Counted from the first letter of the stretch, positions 15,878 to 23,997 are shown. The stretch: 46,568 nucleotides of DNA from Paenibacillus typhae (GCF_900099765.1 NZ_FNDX01000049.1:1-46568), one strand, 5' to 3'. Translations and numbers: made by a program. The notes: generated from the letters alone by a model not told the origin.

Positions 15878-15926
15878 AAAAATGCCCGTATAAAGGACCT
15901 GCTGGAGTCCTAGTACGGGCATTTTA
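15878..15926. terminator. Bidirectional terminator between the dehydratase and cytochrome c genes
   Basis: AAAATGCCCGTA pairs with TACGGGCATTTT, with an inner AGGA/TCCT stem, giving U-rich ends in both directions for the convergent genes. Confidence 0.85.
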
Positions 15927-15942
15927 ATGAATGAACAATCTT

Positions 15943-16305
15943 TTATTTTTTCTCTGCGAGCCATAAAGCAACGTTGGCGATCTCCTCTGGGGCCAGCTTA
16001 TCTTTAAAGGATGGCATTTGTCCGCGTCCCTTGGTCACAATGCTGTAGATGCTCTCGGCATCCCGTTCGCTGCCTTCATGCTGCAGGCTTGGGCCTACAC
16101 CGCCCTGAAGCTGATCGCCATGGCAGGATATACAGTTGGTTTTGACAGCGGCTTCCGCACTGGCGGCATCCAGGGTTACCTGGGGCATTGTAGGCTTATT
16201 TTCTTCCGCGACTTCCTCTTTGCCGGGCAATGTGAACAAGAGTACTACCGCAAAAGCACATGCGGCAAAAAACAAACCGCTCATGATCCATTTCTGCATC
16301 TCCAT
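15943..16305 (-). CDS. Membrane-anchored cytochrome c (c550/c551 type)
   Basis: The 120-residue product has an N-terminal transmembrane anchor (about residues 6-26), a short acidic linker and a cytochrome c domain. The haem motif is CISCH (C58, C61, H62) and the likely axial methionine is M97 in GRGQMPSF. It should carry electrons at the outer membrane face, like Bacillus CccA. The start chosen is ATG 16305, preceded by GGAGGGG; an upstream in-frame ATG (16335) would add ten residues without a good ribosome binding site. No cytochrome oxidase genes are nearby. Confidence 0.92.
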   Translation of the reverse strand: MEMQKWIMSGLFFAACAFAVVLLFTLPGKEEVAEENKPTMPQVTLDAASAEAAVKTNCISCHGDQLQGGVGPSLQHEGSERDAESIYSIVTKGRGQMPSFKDKLAPEEIANVALWLAEKK

Positions 16306-16424
16306 CGTCCCCTCCGTGTAAGCTGCTTCCTTCATTATACAGAAAGGTAAAGCGTTATCATAGAGTTTGTGTCAAAAAAATGAACGATTTTTGTGCGGAT
16401 ACGGGCTTCAACCTCAGTATGGAG

Positions 16425-16910
16425 CTATTTATTATAGACCATGCAATAAAATGGCTTATCTCCGCTTGGAGTACGACGTTCGTACGTATCGGTAATCGTA
16501 AATCCGCACTTCTGGTATGTCCGGATAGCCCGCTGATTCCAGGTGAGGACCTCCAGATCAATCTCCCGGTCAGGGTATCGCTCCAGAGCCGCCTGAACGA
16601 TTGCATTCATAAAGGAATGCCCCCTTCCATGCCCGCACAGCTCGGGGCGCATGCCGATTCCCAGCCGGACCACGCCTTCCATCGGAAACAGCTGCGCAAA
16701 TCCGCACAGATCCCCTTCTTCGTCTACAACAGATACATACTGCTCTGTCCGCAGCTGCGGGTCTCCGAATTCAATGCCAAGCGCCTGCATCTGCTCCCAT
16801 GGTAGCCATCCGTAAATATTATAAGGCGGCCTGTACTCCCATCCGCAAATATCTTCGGCATGACTGGCCTCCATCGGCACCACGTAAAAAGTGACAGGGT
16901 AACTGCTCAT
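16425..16910 (-). CDS. GNAT family N-acetyltransferase
   Basis: The 161-residue product fits the GNAT fold. It shows the central acetyl-CoA strand and loop VVRLGIGMRPELCGHGRGHSF (about residues 80-100), then the helix FMNAIVQAALERYP, the strand REIDLEVLTWNQRAIRTYQKCGF and the terminal FxxxxxYxRxTPSG part. The QRAIRTYQKCGF signature is typical of the family. The substrate is unknown. ATG 16910 follows AAGGAGGT by ten bases. The gene is transcribed toward the cytochrome c gene but lies 119 bases from it. Confidence 0.88.
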   Translation of the reverse strand: MSSYPVTFYVVPMEASHAEDICGWEYRPPYNIYGWLPWEQMQALGIEFGDPQLRTEQYVSVVDEEGDLCGFAQLFPMEGVVRLGIGMRPELCGHGRGHSFMNAIVQAALERYPDREIDLEVLTWNQRAIRTYQKCGFTITDTYERRTPSGDKPFYCMVYNK

Positions 16911-16928
16911 AAGGCCACAGACCTCCTT

Positions 16929-17108
16929 TCAGGGGGAGCGGTACTATATCGTATACTTAATTATATACAAAACAGGGCGGGTTCAACTCAGGAAATTAGT
17001 AAGGACAGCAGAAACTTGACAAACCGCCAAAAATATTTTATGAAATTGCGGAAAAAAGGGATTTTGAGTGTTTTATGCGTTAGGGGAGGGGTAAGTAGTT
17101 TTATAGAC
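16929..17108. other. Intergenic region without a recognised gene
   Basis: About 180 bases between the GNAT gene and the terminator of the first NlpC/P60 gene. The stretch TATACTTAATTATATAC (about 16951-16967) is AT-rich and may contain the promoter of the GNAT gene. Nothing else was recognised. Confidence 0.4.
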
Positions 17109-17163
17109 AAAAAAACAGGAGCCCTCCAAGATTTCGGCAAAAATCCTGGAAAAGCACCTGTCT
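17109..17163 (-). terminator. Terminator of the first NlpC/P60 gene
   Basis: Read on the minus strand, ACAGG and CCTGT close an imperfect stem with an inner CCAGGATTT/AAATCTTGG, followed by seven T residues. Confidence 0.75.
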
Positions 17164-17172
17164 TATCATTGC

Positions 17173-17664
17173 TTATTGAACATCATCGTTGTCTTCAGCA
17201 TCAGTTGCAACTGCATGGTAAGCATCTGTGCTCATGATCCGTTTGGCGCCAACGTAGCGGTTGACGTAGTAGCTGTCACTCAGCGAGCTGATGGTTACAC
17301 CCTTTGAGCTTGAAGCATGTGCGAATTTACCTTCTCCAACATAAATGCCGACATGAGATACACCGCGGCCGCTTGTATTAAAGAATACAAGATCGCCTTC
17401 CCGCAGATTATCACGGGAGATGGCAGTACCCATCTGGTACTGGGAGCCGGACTGGTGCGGCAGGTTAATGCCGATCTTATCGAACACATACATGGTGAAT
17501 CCGGAGCAATCAAAGCCGTTGGTCGATACTCCGCCGGACACGTATTTGGTTCCGATGGCTTTATCGATGACTTTATCCATTTTGGAATCCGCGAAAGCGC
17601 TTCCTGCTCCAATGGTAAGCATAATAGAAAAACTGAGTAGTGCGGCGGCTAACTTCTTCTTCAA
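17173..17664 (-). CDS. Secreted NlpC/P60 peptidoglycan hydrolase (copy 1)
   Basis: The 163-residue protein has a signal peptide (about residues 1-25, ending AFA) and a single NlpC/P60 domain, which cleaves D-gamma-glutamyl-meso-diaminopimelate bonds in peptidoglycan stem peptides. The catalytic residues are visible: C53 in FDCSGF, H104 in VSHVGIYVG and H116 as the third polar residue. No LysM, SH3 or other wall-binding domain is present, so it is a minimal hydrolase. The TTG start follows GAAGGGG. The ydaO-type c-di-AMP aptamer ends only about 20 bases upstream, so wall hydrolysis should be tied to c-di-AMP. It is a close paralogue of the next gene. Confidence 0.94.
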   Translation of the reverse strand: MKKKLAAALLSFSIMLTIGAGSAFADSKMDKVIDKAIGTKYVSGGVSTNGFDCSGFTMYVFDKIGINLPHQSGSQYQMGTAISRDNLREGDLVFFNTSGRGVSHVGIYVGEGKFAHASSSKGVTISSLSDSYYVNRYVGAKRIMSTDAYHAVATDAEDNDDVQ

Positions 17665-17684
17665 AAGTAAATACCCCTTCCAAA

Positions 17685-17807
17685 TGCCTACGAGGTTAGC
17701 TTAAGGGTTCGGTTGAAGGTCCCCTATGACCCCTCTGTGAATAGGAGGTCAATTCACCCAAAAATTGGTTCCCCCGTTTCCCTTATTTCGTAAGGGAACT
17801 CGGCACG
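17685..17807 (-). promoter_or_regulatory. c-di-AMP riboswitch (ydaO/yuaA type), copy 1
   Basis: Read on the minus strand, the conserved pieces of the ydaO aptamer appear in order: GGGGGAACC, GGGTGAATT, AGGGGTCATAGGGG, CCGAACCC and GCTAACCTCGTAGGC. The ends GTGCC and GGCAT can close P1. The start codon is about 20 bases after the aptamer and no terminator lies between, so control may be at translation initiation. Confidence 0.93.
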
Positions 17808-17904
17808 ACTGTTGATTAGGATTAGCTGGCAGAACATTATGACAAAACGTTTGAAAAACCCGGTTGATTAATTACAAAAATGTTACTATAAGCTCACTGC
17901 GATA

Positions 17905-17933
17905 ATTGTAGCAAAGACAGAGGCCGTTGGCAA
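17905..17933 (-). promoter_or_regulatory. Promoter of the first riboswitch-NlpC unit
   Basis: On the minus strand TTGCCA (17928-17933), a 17-bp spacer and TACAAT (17905-17910), with TGC giving an extended -10, form a strong sigma-A promoter. It is about 100 bases before the aptamer. Confidence 0.75.
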
Positions 17934-18110
17934 TCACTTAAAACATATTAGTGCATAATATTTGCGTTTTTTAAGAGAGATTTCTGCTTAAAAAGACTCA
18001 AATTTATGTGAAAAGTAAGCTTTTTCTGAAACAATGTTGGAATTTTTATTAAGAGGGGTGTTTCATAAGCCCTGGTTGTGTGTAAAAGGTAGAATAAGGA
18101 AGTAAAAAGG
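17934..18110. other. AT-rich intergenic region between the two NlpC/P60 units
   Basis: About 175 bases with no supported gene. A short minus-strand open frame here has no ribosome binding site and unlikely composition. Confidence 0.4.
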
Positions 18111-18149
18111 AAAAACCCGGGAATGATTACGGCAATAATCAAATCCGGG
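18111..18149 (-). terminator. Terminator of the second NlpC/P60 gene
   Basis: On the minus strand CCCGG...TGATTA pairs with TAATCA...CCGGG around TTGCCG, followed by TTTTT. Confidence 0.75.
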
Positions 18150-18199
18150 CCAGTATAAGTTACAATTATGTGTAAGAGGTTAAATTGTGAGGGGAAGGT

Positions 18200-18697
18200 T
18201 CAATCGTAAGCGACAGCCTGGTAAGCTGTTGTGCTCATTACTCGTTTGGCGCCAACGTAGCGGTTGGCCCAGTAAGCCTGGCTCAGCGAGCTGATGTTTA
18301 CACCCTTTGAGCTGGAGGACTGTGCAAATTTTCCGTTCCCGACGTAAATGCCTACATGGGAAACTCCATTACCCAGCGTATTGAAGAATACTAGATCACC
18401 GGCACGCAGATTGCTTTTGGAAACAGGCGTTCCAATGCTGTACTGTGCTTTGGAGGTGCGGGGCAGGGTAAGACCGATACTCTTGAATACGTACTTGGTG
18501 AATCCTGAACAATCGAAGCCCGAGGTACTTGTACCTCCTGTTTTGTATGAAACTCCGATGGTTTTGGAGATAACTGCGTCCATTTTGGAATCAGCTGAAA
18601 CGCTGGTGGCGCCCATAGTGAATACCATCACAAGACCCAGTGCTGCTGCGGTGCATTTCTTTTTTAGATGCGTGCGGAACAAATTGTGACTTTTCAA
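18200..18697 (-). CDS. Secreted NlpC/P60 peptidoglycan hydrolase (copy 2)
   Basis: The 165-residue paralogue of the previous gene has a signal peptide (about 1-35, ending VSA) and one NlpC/P60 domain with C63 in FDCSGF and H114 in VSHVGIYVG. The third polar residue is Q126 instead of the histidine found in copy 1, an allowed change in this family. TTG 18697 is chosen because AAGGAG lies eight bases upstream; the longer frame from TTG 18715 would overlap that site. The gene has its own promoter, c-di-AMP aptamer and terminator. The two units look like an old tandem duplication. Confidence 0.94.
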   Translation of the reverse strand: MKSHNLFRTHLKKKCTAAALGLVMVFTMGATSVSADSKMDAVISKTIGVSYKTGGTSTSGFDCSGFTKYVFKSIGLTLPRTSKAQYSIGTPVSKSNLRAGDLVFFNTLGNGVSHVGIYVGNGKFAQSSSSKGVNISSLSQAYWANRYVGAKRVMSTTAYQAVAYD

Positions 18698-18715
18698 AAG
18701 ATGTACTCCTTCCAA

Positions 18716-18829
18716 GGCCTGCGAGGTTAGCTTAAGGATTCGGTAGAAGGTTCCCCTATGACCCCTCTAAAGCGAGATCAATTCACCCAAAATATGGTTC
18801 CCCCACTTCCCGGTGCTGGGAATTTGGCG
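18716..18829 (-). promoter_or_regulatory. c-di-AMP riboswitch (ydaO/yuaA type), copy 2
   Basis: The same conserved aptamer pieces as in copy 1 are seen on the minus strand: GGGGGAACC, GGGTGAATT, AGGGGTCATAGGGG, ACCGAATCC and GCTAACCTCGCAGGC. GCC and GGC can close P1. The variable stems differ from copy 1. About 20 bases separate the aptamer from the TTG start. Confidence 0.92.
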
Positions 18830-18943
18830 TTTTATGCACCAGAACAGTGACTGTTGATTGACAATGTTGAAGTGTATAAGGTACATACGTTAGTCGAAAT
18901 TGTTTCTAAAGATTACAAAGTTGTTACCAGTGGTACAGGCATC

Positions 18944-18972
18944 ATTGTATCAGAGGTTCTGATGTTTTGCAA
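18944..18972 (-). promoter_or_regulatory. Promoter of the second riboswitch-NlpC unit
   Basis: On the minus strand TTGCAA (18967-18972), a 17-bp spacer and TACAAT (18944-18949), with TGA giving an extended -10, form a promoter of the same design as that of copy 1. Confidence 0.75.
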
Positions 18973-18998
18973 ACTCTACGTTAAAACATTGTTAAGCA

Positions 18999-19042
18999 CA
19001 AAAGAGTCACACCCCTGAAGCAGAGGCAGTGACTCTTTTAAT
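18999..19042. terminator. Terminator between the membrane-protein gene and the riboswitch promoter
   Basis: AAAAGAGTCAC (19000-19010) pairs with GTGACTCTTTT (19029-19039). On the minus strand it ends the 19062 gene; the T-rich side also faces the other strand. Confidence 0.8.
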
Positions 19043-19061
19043 ATGTCGTTCTGGCGGAAAA

Positions 19062-19892
19062 TTATTGTGGAAAAGTTTTGCTCCTCCATAGCTGGTACTG
19101 GGCGGCAATTCCCCACATTTTGAACAAGGTGGACGGGAGCGGTGCGAACTGGCGGAAGAGCAGCGCCGGCAGTCCCGGATAGAACAGGGCGGTTACAGCC
19201 GACAGCAGCCACGTCAGCAGCCCTCCTGCGCCAAGCACCAGTGAAGCACCGGTTGAAGGAGCAAGCAGCCTGAGATAGGCCAGCAGCGCGGAGAACATGC
19301 CTGTCCCGGCGGTATAGCCGAATTGCATGTAGAGCAGCACCGTACGGACGATGTAGAGATACAGCATCCAGGCCAGCAGATAGGGCAGAAGCTTCAGCAG
19401 GAGCTTATAATCTAATAAACCGCCTAATAGCAGCGTATACATTTTGGGCAGCAGCCAGTAAAGCGGGAGCGCAGACAGCAGCCATTCGGCCAGACTGAAG
19501 AGAAACACCGGCAGCCCGTAGAGTCTCATTCCCGGGAAAAAGAACAGTCCGCGTTCACCTATACGCTCCTGATGCAGCTCATGCAGCAGACCGGCGCGGA
19601 TAAAGGGGGAAATCAGCAGCCGCAGCAGCGACAGCGCGAGCAGCAGCCAGAGCCAGTGCTGCACGGCCGGGTCACCTCCCAAGGCAGCCTGCCCCTCGAT
19701 ATAATACAGCAGTCTGCCCAGTCCGCTTCCGCCGGCATGGGTATCCGGATAGCGCAGCAGCACCGGAATGACTGCAGACCTGACGAACCTGTACAAAAAA
19801 TACCCCCAGAGCAGCCGGTAAATAAACAGCAGAATCAGGATATAAAATTGCTCCTTCATGCTGATCCAGCTGCGGGAAATCGCGCTTTTCAC
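19062..19892 (-). CDS. Multi-pass membrane protein of unknown function
   Basis: The 276-residue product is very rich in leucine and has about six hydrophobic segments (near 15-40, 78-98, 120-145, 150-185, 200-225 and 228-250). No catalytic motif or named family is recognised. The GTG start at 19892 follows GAGGTGA by eight bases. It lies 11 bases after the M1 peptidase gene and is almost certainly cotranscribed with it, which suggests a link to that peptidase or its membrane placement; this is inference. Confidence 0.8.
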   Translation of the reverse strand: MKSAISRSWISMKEQFYILILLFIYRLLWGYFLYRFVRSAVIPVLLRYPDTHAGGSGLGRLLYYIEGQAALGGDPAVQHWLWLLLALSLLRLLISPFIRAGLLHELHQERIGERGLFFFPGMRLYGLPVFLFSLAEWLLSALPLYWLLPKMYTLLLGGLLDYKLLLKLLPYLLAWMLYLYIVRTVLLYMQFGYTAGTGMFSALLAYLRLLAPSTGASLVLGAGGLLTWLLSAVTALFYPGLPALLFRQFAPLPSTLFKMWGIAAQYQLWRSKTFPQ

Positions 19893-19903
19893 TATCCATC
19901 ACC

Positions 19904-21919
19904 TCACCAGACTAGAGTTCCGAGCAGAGTTTCAAGCAATTTGGTTACACTGAGTGTCCAGCGCGAGAGCGTCTTGGGCGCAAGCTCCGCCAGCATGAAA
20001 TTGTTAAGATGCTTACTCTCCAGAAGGATGGAGTGTCCGGGGTCGATATCCACAGAAGCAAGAGGCGCCTTGTAGGATAGCTGAAAAGCAGTTGTTTTCT
20101 GTTCTCCGTTCCAGAACTGCTGTACGGTATAACCGTCGGTAAATGTGAATTTTACCGGAACATTGGCATAACCGCTGCCCTTATTGCTCACTTCCACCGT
20201 TGCCTCATAGCGGGCCTCTACTCCATCAGCACTATTTTTTCCACTACCGGTGGTGATGCGGTCTACAGAAAAGTCAGGCGCACCGCCGCTGTAGACATAC
20301 TGGTCAAAATAATCCTGCCAAGACTGCTTGGTTACTTTTTCGACAATCTTCTGAAAATCGGCCGTGGAAGGATGCTTGAACCTGTATTTCCGGGCATAGG
20401 CGAGCAGGATAGCATCCATTGTTTTGGTGCCGACCTGCTGTTCGATATCCTTGAGGACCAGCTTGCCGCGGATATATACATTGCGGGTATACCCGTCTGC
20501 GGCGCTATATTTCCAGGTCTCCAGATTAAGCTGCTGGGGTACGGTGACCATGCTGGCCTGCAGGGCAGCGCTGGAGCTGACCCCGTACTCCTGCTCCATC
20601 AGGCGGTCCTCGGCATAAGAGGTAAAGCTTTCATCCAGCCAGGCCTCTTCAAATTCATTATTGGCCACCATGCCGTAGAAGTACTGATGGCCGATCTCAT
20701 GAATGACAGTGCGCTCAAGCGACATGCCTGGGGAGCTTTCGGCTGCACCGAAGGCAGTGATCAGCGTCGGGTACTCCATTCCGCCAGCCCCATTCCCCTC
20801 TTTGGGCGGAACGACGATCGATAAGGTCGAATAAGGGTAGGGACCATACCATTTGCTGAATGCAGTCAGGGCAGCCTTGGTAGCCTGAAAATACCGCTCC
20901 TGCAGATCCTTGTGCAACGGGTCCAAATACAGCTTGATCCGTACGCCCGGCACGTTCGGGGCAGAGAAGGCCTCCTCGGCAACGACAAAATCAGGGGATG
21001 CAGCCCAGGCAAAGTCATGGACATCATCAGCGTAGAACTGGTAGATTTTCCGGTCCTGCTTGATCTGGGCACTTTTAACCGGAAAGCCGGTAGCGCCTAC
21101 GATGTAGTTGGCAGGAACAGAGATCGTTACATTGTAAATGCCGAAATCGCTGTAAAACTCTGAAGTGCCGTGGTACTGGTGAAGATCCCAGCCCTCCTCC
21201 TGAACGCCTCTTGTTCCTTTGGGCTCATATACACTGAGCTTGGGGAACCACTGTCCGGCCATCACGAAATTTCCGGCAGTCCCCATACGGGCGAATATTT
21301 TGGGCAGCTTGACCTCAAACTGGATTTTAAGCGTTACACTCTCTCCGCCGTTTACCGGCTGCGGCAGATGAACCTTGACGAGGGTCTTGTCGTTGATATT
21401 GCCGTCATCGGGCTGCACATACTGCATCCGCTGCATGAGGGATACCCCCTCGGTAGTGCGCAGGTCGGTTATCGTCATGCTGCCGTACCCGTTCTCCGGC
21501 ATGGTATCACCGCGCAGCTCACCGCCTGACTCCTTCATAAATGTTGTTTTTTCAGAGGTGAAAGCGTTCGGGTAGAGGTGAAAATAGAGCTCTTGTACGG
21601 GCTTTTGGCCGGGATGAATCCAGGTAACTGTTTCTGTAGCCTGGAGCGCCCGGGCATCCGCGTCCAGCTGCACATCGATATGATACTCGGTTACCCGCTG
21701 GCTTAATGCTTCAGAGACCGGAAGCGGCTTGCTCTCGGGAAGAACAGGCTGCACCGCCTTGGTCTGGGACACGGCAGCGGGGGACTTGGCCTCTTTTGGG
21801 GCAGCGGCTGACTGGGCGGCAGGGCTAAGCCCGCTCAGGAGCCAGAGGGACCCTCCCAGCAGGATGAGGGCGGCCAGGGCCGCAGAGATGATCATGAACC
21901 TTAATGACAGTGGCTTCAT
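19904..21919 (-). CDS. M1 family metallopeptidase, membrane anchored
   Basis: The 671-residue protein has an N-terminal signal-anchor (about 10-30), a Ala/Lys/Pro-rich linker, a beta-sandwich domain (about 75-270) and a gluzincin catalytic domain. The zinc motif is HEIGH (407-411) with the third ligand E430 in WLDESF; the aminopeptidase-type substrate motif GAGGMEYP is at 377-384. This makes it a zinc metallopeptidase acting outside the cell, probably as an aminopeptidase. The ATG start follows GGGAGG. It is divergent from ywhD and followed by a membrane-protein gene. Confidence 0.93.
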   Translation of the reverse strand: MKPLSLRFMIISAALAALILLGGSLWLLSGLSPAAQSAAAPKEAKSPAAVSQTKAVQPVLPESKPLPVSEALSQRVTEYHIDVQLDADARALQATETVTWIHPGQKPVQELYFHLYPNAFTSEKTTFMKESGGELRGDTMPENGYGSMTITDLRTTEGVSLMQRMQYVQPDDGNINDKTLVKVHLPQPVNGGESVTLKIQFEVKLPKIFARMGTAGNFVMAGQWFPKLSVYEPKGTRGVQEEGWDLHQYHGTSEFYSDFGIYNVTISVPANYIVGATGFPVKSAQIKQDRKIYQFYADDVHDFAWAASPDFVVAEEAFSAPNVPGVRIKLYLDPLHKDLQERYFQATKAALTAFSKWYGPYPYSTLSIVVPPKEGNGAGGMEYPTLITAFGAAESSPGMSLERTVIHEIGHQYFYGMVANNEFEEAWLDESFTSYAEDRLMEQEYGVSSSAALQASMVTVPQQLNLETWKYSAADGYTRNVYIRGKLVLKDIEQQVGTKTMDAILLAYARKYRFKHPSTADFQKIVEKVTKQSWQDYFDQYVYSGGAPDFSVDRITTGSGKNSADGVEARYEATVEVSNKGSGYANVPVKFTFTDGYTVQQFWNGEQKTTAFQLSYKAPLASVDIDPGHSILLESKHLNNFMLAELAPKTLSRWTLSVTKLLETLLGTLVW

Positions 21920-22023
21920 ACTGTGATTCCTCCCGTGACAAGCATCTACGGGATGTATATGTTTGCAATCGCCGCATTATTAGCTAAAATTAAATTATTA
22001 GCGAAAGGGAAGGATGTGCACTT

Positions 22024-22530
22024 GTGGATAACGTACAACCGGAGGGCAAAAAGCAGATTGCCTTGAATATTGTAAATGCAAAAAGCAAGCATAAAGGCTT
22101 TGGTGCCGGCTCCATTGATCTCAACAATGTATCGCCGGTCATTATCGACGGCGGTGAAGCGGTTATCGACATTGGGGCCATGCATGCCAAGAGCAAGGTA
22201 GAGAAGGGCATCAAATTTTCGATGAACCGTGATGAGGTACCGGACGGAAGACAGGTTTGGGTAGTCTGGGTCGCAGTGGACCGCACGCCGGAAGGGCAAT
22301 TCTACGGCGGAATAACGGCCTGTGAAATGTGGATTGATACTGAAGCGCGGCGGGGCTGGAAGATTCTTGCCGACCATGTGAACAAGCTGGATGCTGCCTT
22401 GAAGCGCAAGATCATTCTGGATGGTCTGGGACCTGTGGAGAAGGCGGCGCTGAAATCACTGCTGGTGTCCCATAATGCGGACTGGTGGGCAGCCACCTCT
22501 GATGAGCTGAAGAACGCGCTGAGTGAATAG
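22024..22530 (+). CDS. ywhD: YwhD family protein
   Basis: The 168-residue protein matches YwhD of B. subtilis in length and in segments such as FGAGSIDLNNVSPVIIDG, EAVIDIGAMHAKSKVEKGI and YGGITACEMWIDTE. The function is unknown. In B. subtilis ywhD lies next to pbpG (ywhE); here a PbpG-like gene is about 1.5 kb downstream on the other strand. The start is GTG 22024 after AAGGGAAGGATG. The start codon itself lies inside a perfect DnaA box (22023-22031). Confidence 0.9.
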   Translation: MDNVQPEGKKQIALNIVNAKSKHKGFGAGSIDLNNVSPVIIDGGEAVIDIGAMHAKSKVEKGIKFSMNRDEVPDGRQVWVVWVAVDRTPEGQFYGGITACEMWIDTEARRGWKILADHVNKLDAALKRKIILDGLGPVEKAALKSLLVSHNADWWAATSDELKNALSE

Positions 22531-22558
22531 CAGGCAGCCGCATACGGTTTAGACGGAT

Positions 22559-22605
22559 AAAAGGGCTTGGACCTTCACAGCCGGAAGGTTCAAGCCCTTA
22601 TTTTA
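22559..22605. terminator. Bidirectional terminator between ywhD and the AbrB-domain gene
   Basis: AAGGGCTTG-ACCTT pairs with AAGGT-CAAGCCCTT around a short GC loop, followed by ATTTTATTT. It separates convergent genes. Confidence 0.85.
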
Positions 22606-22638
22606 TTTCTTGAGGGATCATGGATGTAGGCAGTGCTT

Positions 22639-23109
22639 CTACTTGCCGGATGGACTGATTTTGCGCTTGAGCTGGCTTACTCTGGCCTGGCTGATGCCAA
22701 GCACCTCCGCAAGCGCCTTCTGGTTGGCATAGGGGTGATCGGCCATTGCCTTCTCCAGACGCTGGCTCATCTCCTCAGTCCTGGTCCGGCGGCCGCTGCG
22801 GGCAGGGTCAGAGCTCTCCCCATTAGCCTCCTGCAGAGGTTCGGCTTCTTCAGGAATACGGCTTGGATCGCCAAGCTCTTTAAGACAGGTATTACAGATA
22901 AACTGATCCTTGTAGTAAGTCACGTGGTCAAGGCTCCTGCAAAACGTACATTCGGTCGAAGTGTATTTCCGGAGTACAATAATCTCATCATTCAGGATAA
23001 AAAATTCGATGGGATCTCCAATTTCGATGTTGCGTGTCATGCGGATTTCTACAGGAACCACAATTCTGCCAAGACTGTCTAAACTCCGGATCATGCCTGT
23101 ATCCTTCAT
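22639..23109 (-). CDS. AbrB-domain regulator with Cys4 motif and C-terminal HTH
   Basis: The 156-residue protein starts with an AbrB/SpoVT-type DNA-binding swapped-hairpin domain (residues 1-50, MIRSLDSLGRIVVPVEIR). Next comes a Cys4 knuckle (C54, C57, C72, C75) that could bind zinc. A Pro/Glu/Arg-rich linker (about 80-110) leads to a C-terminal helix-turn-helix (QKALAEVLGISQARVSQLKRK). B. subtilis AbrB is about 95 residues and lacks the last two parts, so this is an unusual composite. Likely a transcription regulator of the stationary phase or sporulation type; the targets are unknown. ATG 23109 follows TGAGGG. Confidence 0.88.
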   Translation of the reverse strand: MKDTGMIRSLDSLGRIVVPVEIRMTRNIEIGDPIEFFILNDEIIVLRKYTSTECTFCRSLDHVTYYKDQFICNTCLKELGDPSRIPEEAEPLQEANGESSDPARSGRRTRTEEMSQRLEKAMADHPYANQKALAEVLGISQARVSQLKRKISPSGK

Positions 23110-23227
23110 CTCATGTCCCTCATTTACATCTATATATTTTTTTGCGGATATCTACGATTATAGCAGTAATTGTAAGTTTAGAGAACGGGGAAAGCGCATT
23201 CATTTATCAATTGGGTGAACAAAGGGA

Positions 23228-23261
23228 AGCCGCCTGCTCTGGTCAACCAGAGCAGGCGGCT
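23228..23261. terminator. Perfect 16-bp hairpin, probable terminator of the glycosylase gene
   Basis: AGCCGCCTGCTCTGGT (23228-23243) and its exact complement (23246-23261) are separated by only two bases. It sits 67 bases past the stop of the minus-strand glycosylase gene and before the AbrB-domain gene. Confidence 0.65.
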
Positions 23262-23328
23262 TATTAGGGTTCTATTCCTTTTACCCAATATACGGGCACC
23301 GAAACAGGCGAAAACAAAGAGGCGGGAT

Positions 23329-23997
23329 TCAGCTCAGGATAAAGGGTGTTTCCAGCTTGTCCTTGACTGAAATATAAGGGTTATTCCTAAGATAAAAGCG
23401 CCAGGGAAGCTCTGCATATTCTCCGGCATAGGGAATATTGATGCCCGGAGCCTGGACAATATCCAGGGCTTTGGGATGTTCAACCTGCTCCAGCCGCAGC
23501 GGGCTGCCTCCGCTGTCAATCCGGAGCCCGTTCAGGCTCTTGTCGATCCGCAGCGCGCGGCATAGCTTGCCGGGCCCGCCGGAGAGCCCGGAAGGATTGC
23601 GGCCGGCTTTACCGCGGTAAACGCGCATCAGGGCTGCATCGGCGTCAGTCAGCGGCTCCACAGCCCGGATCAGTACAGCATGGGGATCGCCTTCCCCGGC
23701 AGTAACGACATTAAGGCAGTGATACATGCCATAAATGAGATAGACGTAGATGGTTCCGCCCTCCCGGAACATTACATCCGTGCGGGCGGTGCGGCGGCCG
23801 CCAAAGGCATGGCTGCCCTTATCCTCTATGCCCCCGTAGCTTTCTGTTTCTACAATGCGGCAGCGGATCTCCCCGTCCTCTGTACGCCGCACCAGGTGCT
23901 GGCCCAGGAGAAGCGGTGCAGCCTGCAGAGCCGGAAGCCTGTACAGCTCAGGCGGAACAAGCCCGTACCCTGAAGGTTCGTTATCTTTACGGTTCAT
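23329..23997 (-). CDS. 3-methyladenine DNA glycosylase (AAG/MPG family)
   Basis: This 222-residue protein belongs to the AAG family, which excises alkylated and deaminated purines in base-excision repair. Characteristic segments are the start of the fold (LLGQHLVRR), RIVETESYGG with the catalytic glutamate, DKGSHAFGGRRTARTDVMF, IYVYLIYGMYHCLNVV and GPGKLCRALRIDKSLNG. The length is normal. ATG 23997 is preceded by GGGAAAGGTG. It lies 84 bases after the PBP gene with no terminator between, so the two may be cotranscribed. Confidence 0.94.
   Translation of the reverse strand: MNRKDNEPSGYGLVPPELYRLPALQAAPLLLGQHLVRRTEDGEIRCRIVETESYGGIEDKGSHAFGGRRTARTDVMFREGGTIYVYLIYGMYHCLNVVTAGEGDPHAVLIRAVEPLTDADAALMRVYRGKAGRNPSGLSGGPGKLCRALRIDKSLNGLRIDSGGSPLRLEQVEHPKALDIVQAPGINIPYAGEYAELPWRFYLRNNPYISVKDKLETPFILS

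Noticed and set aside
17948..18142. Small minus-strand protein of 64 residues
   Set aside because: No ribosome binding site, it overlaps a terminator, and the AT-rich composition explains its hydrophobic residues.
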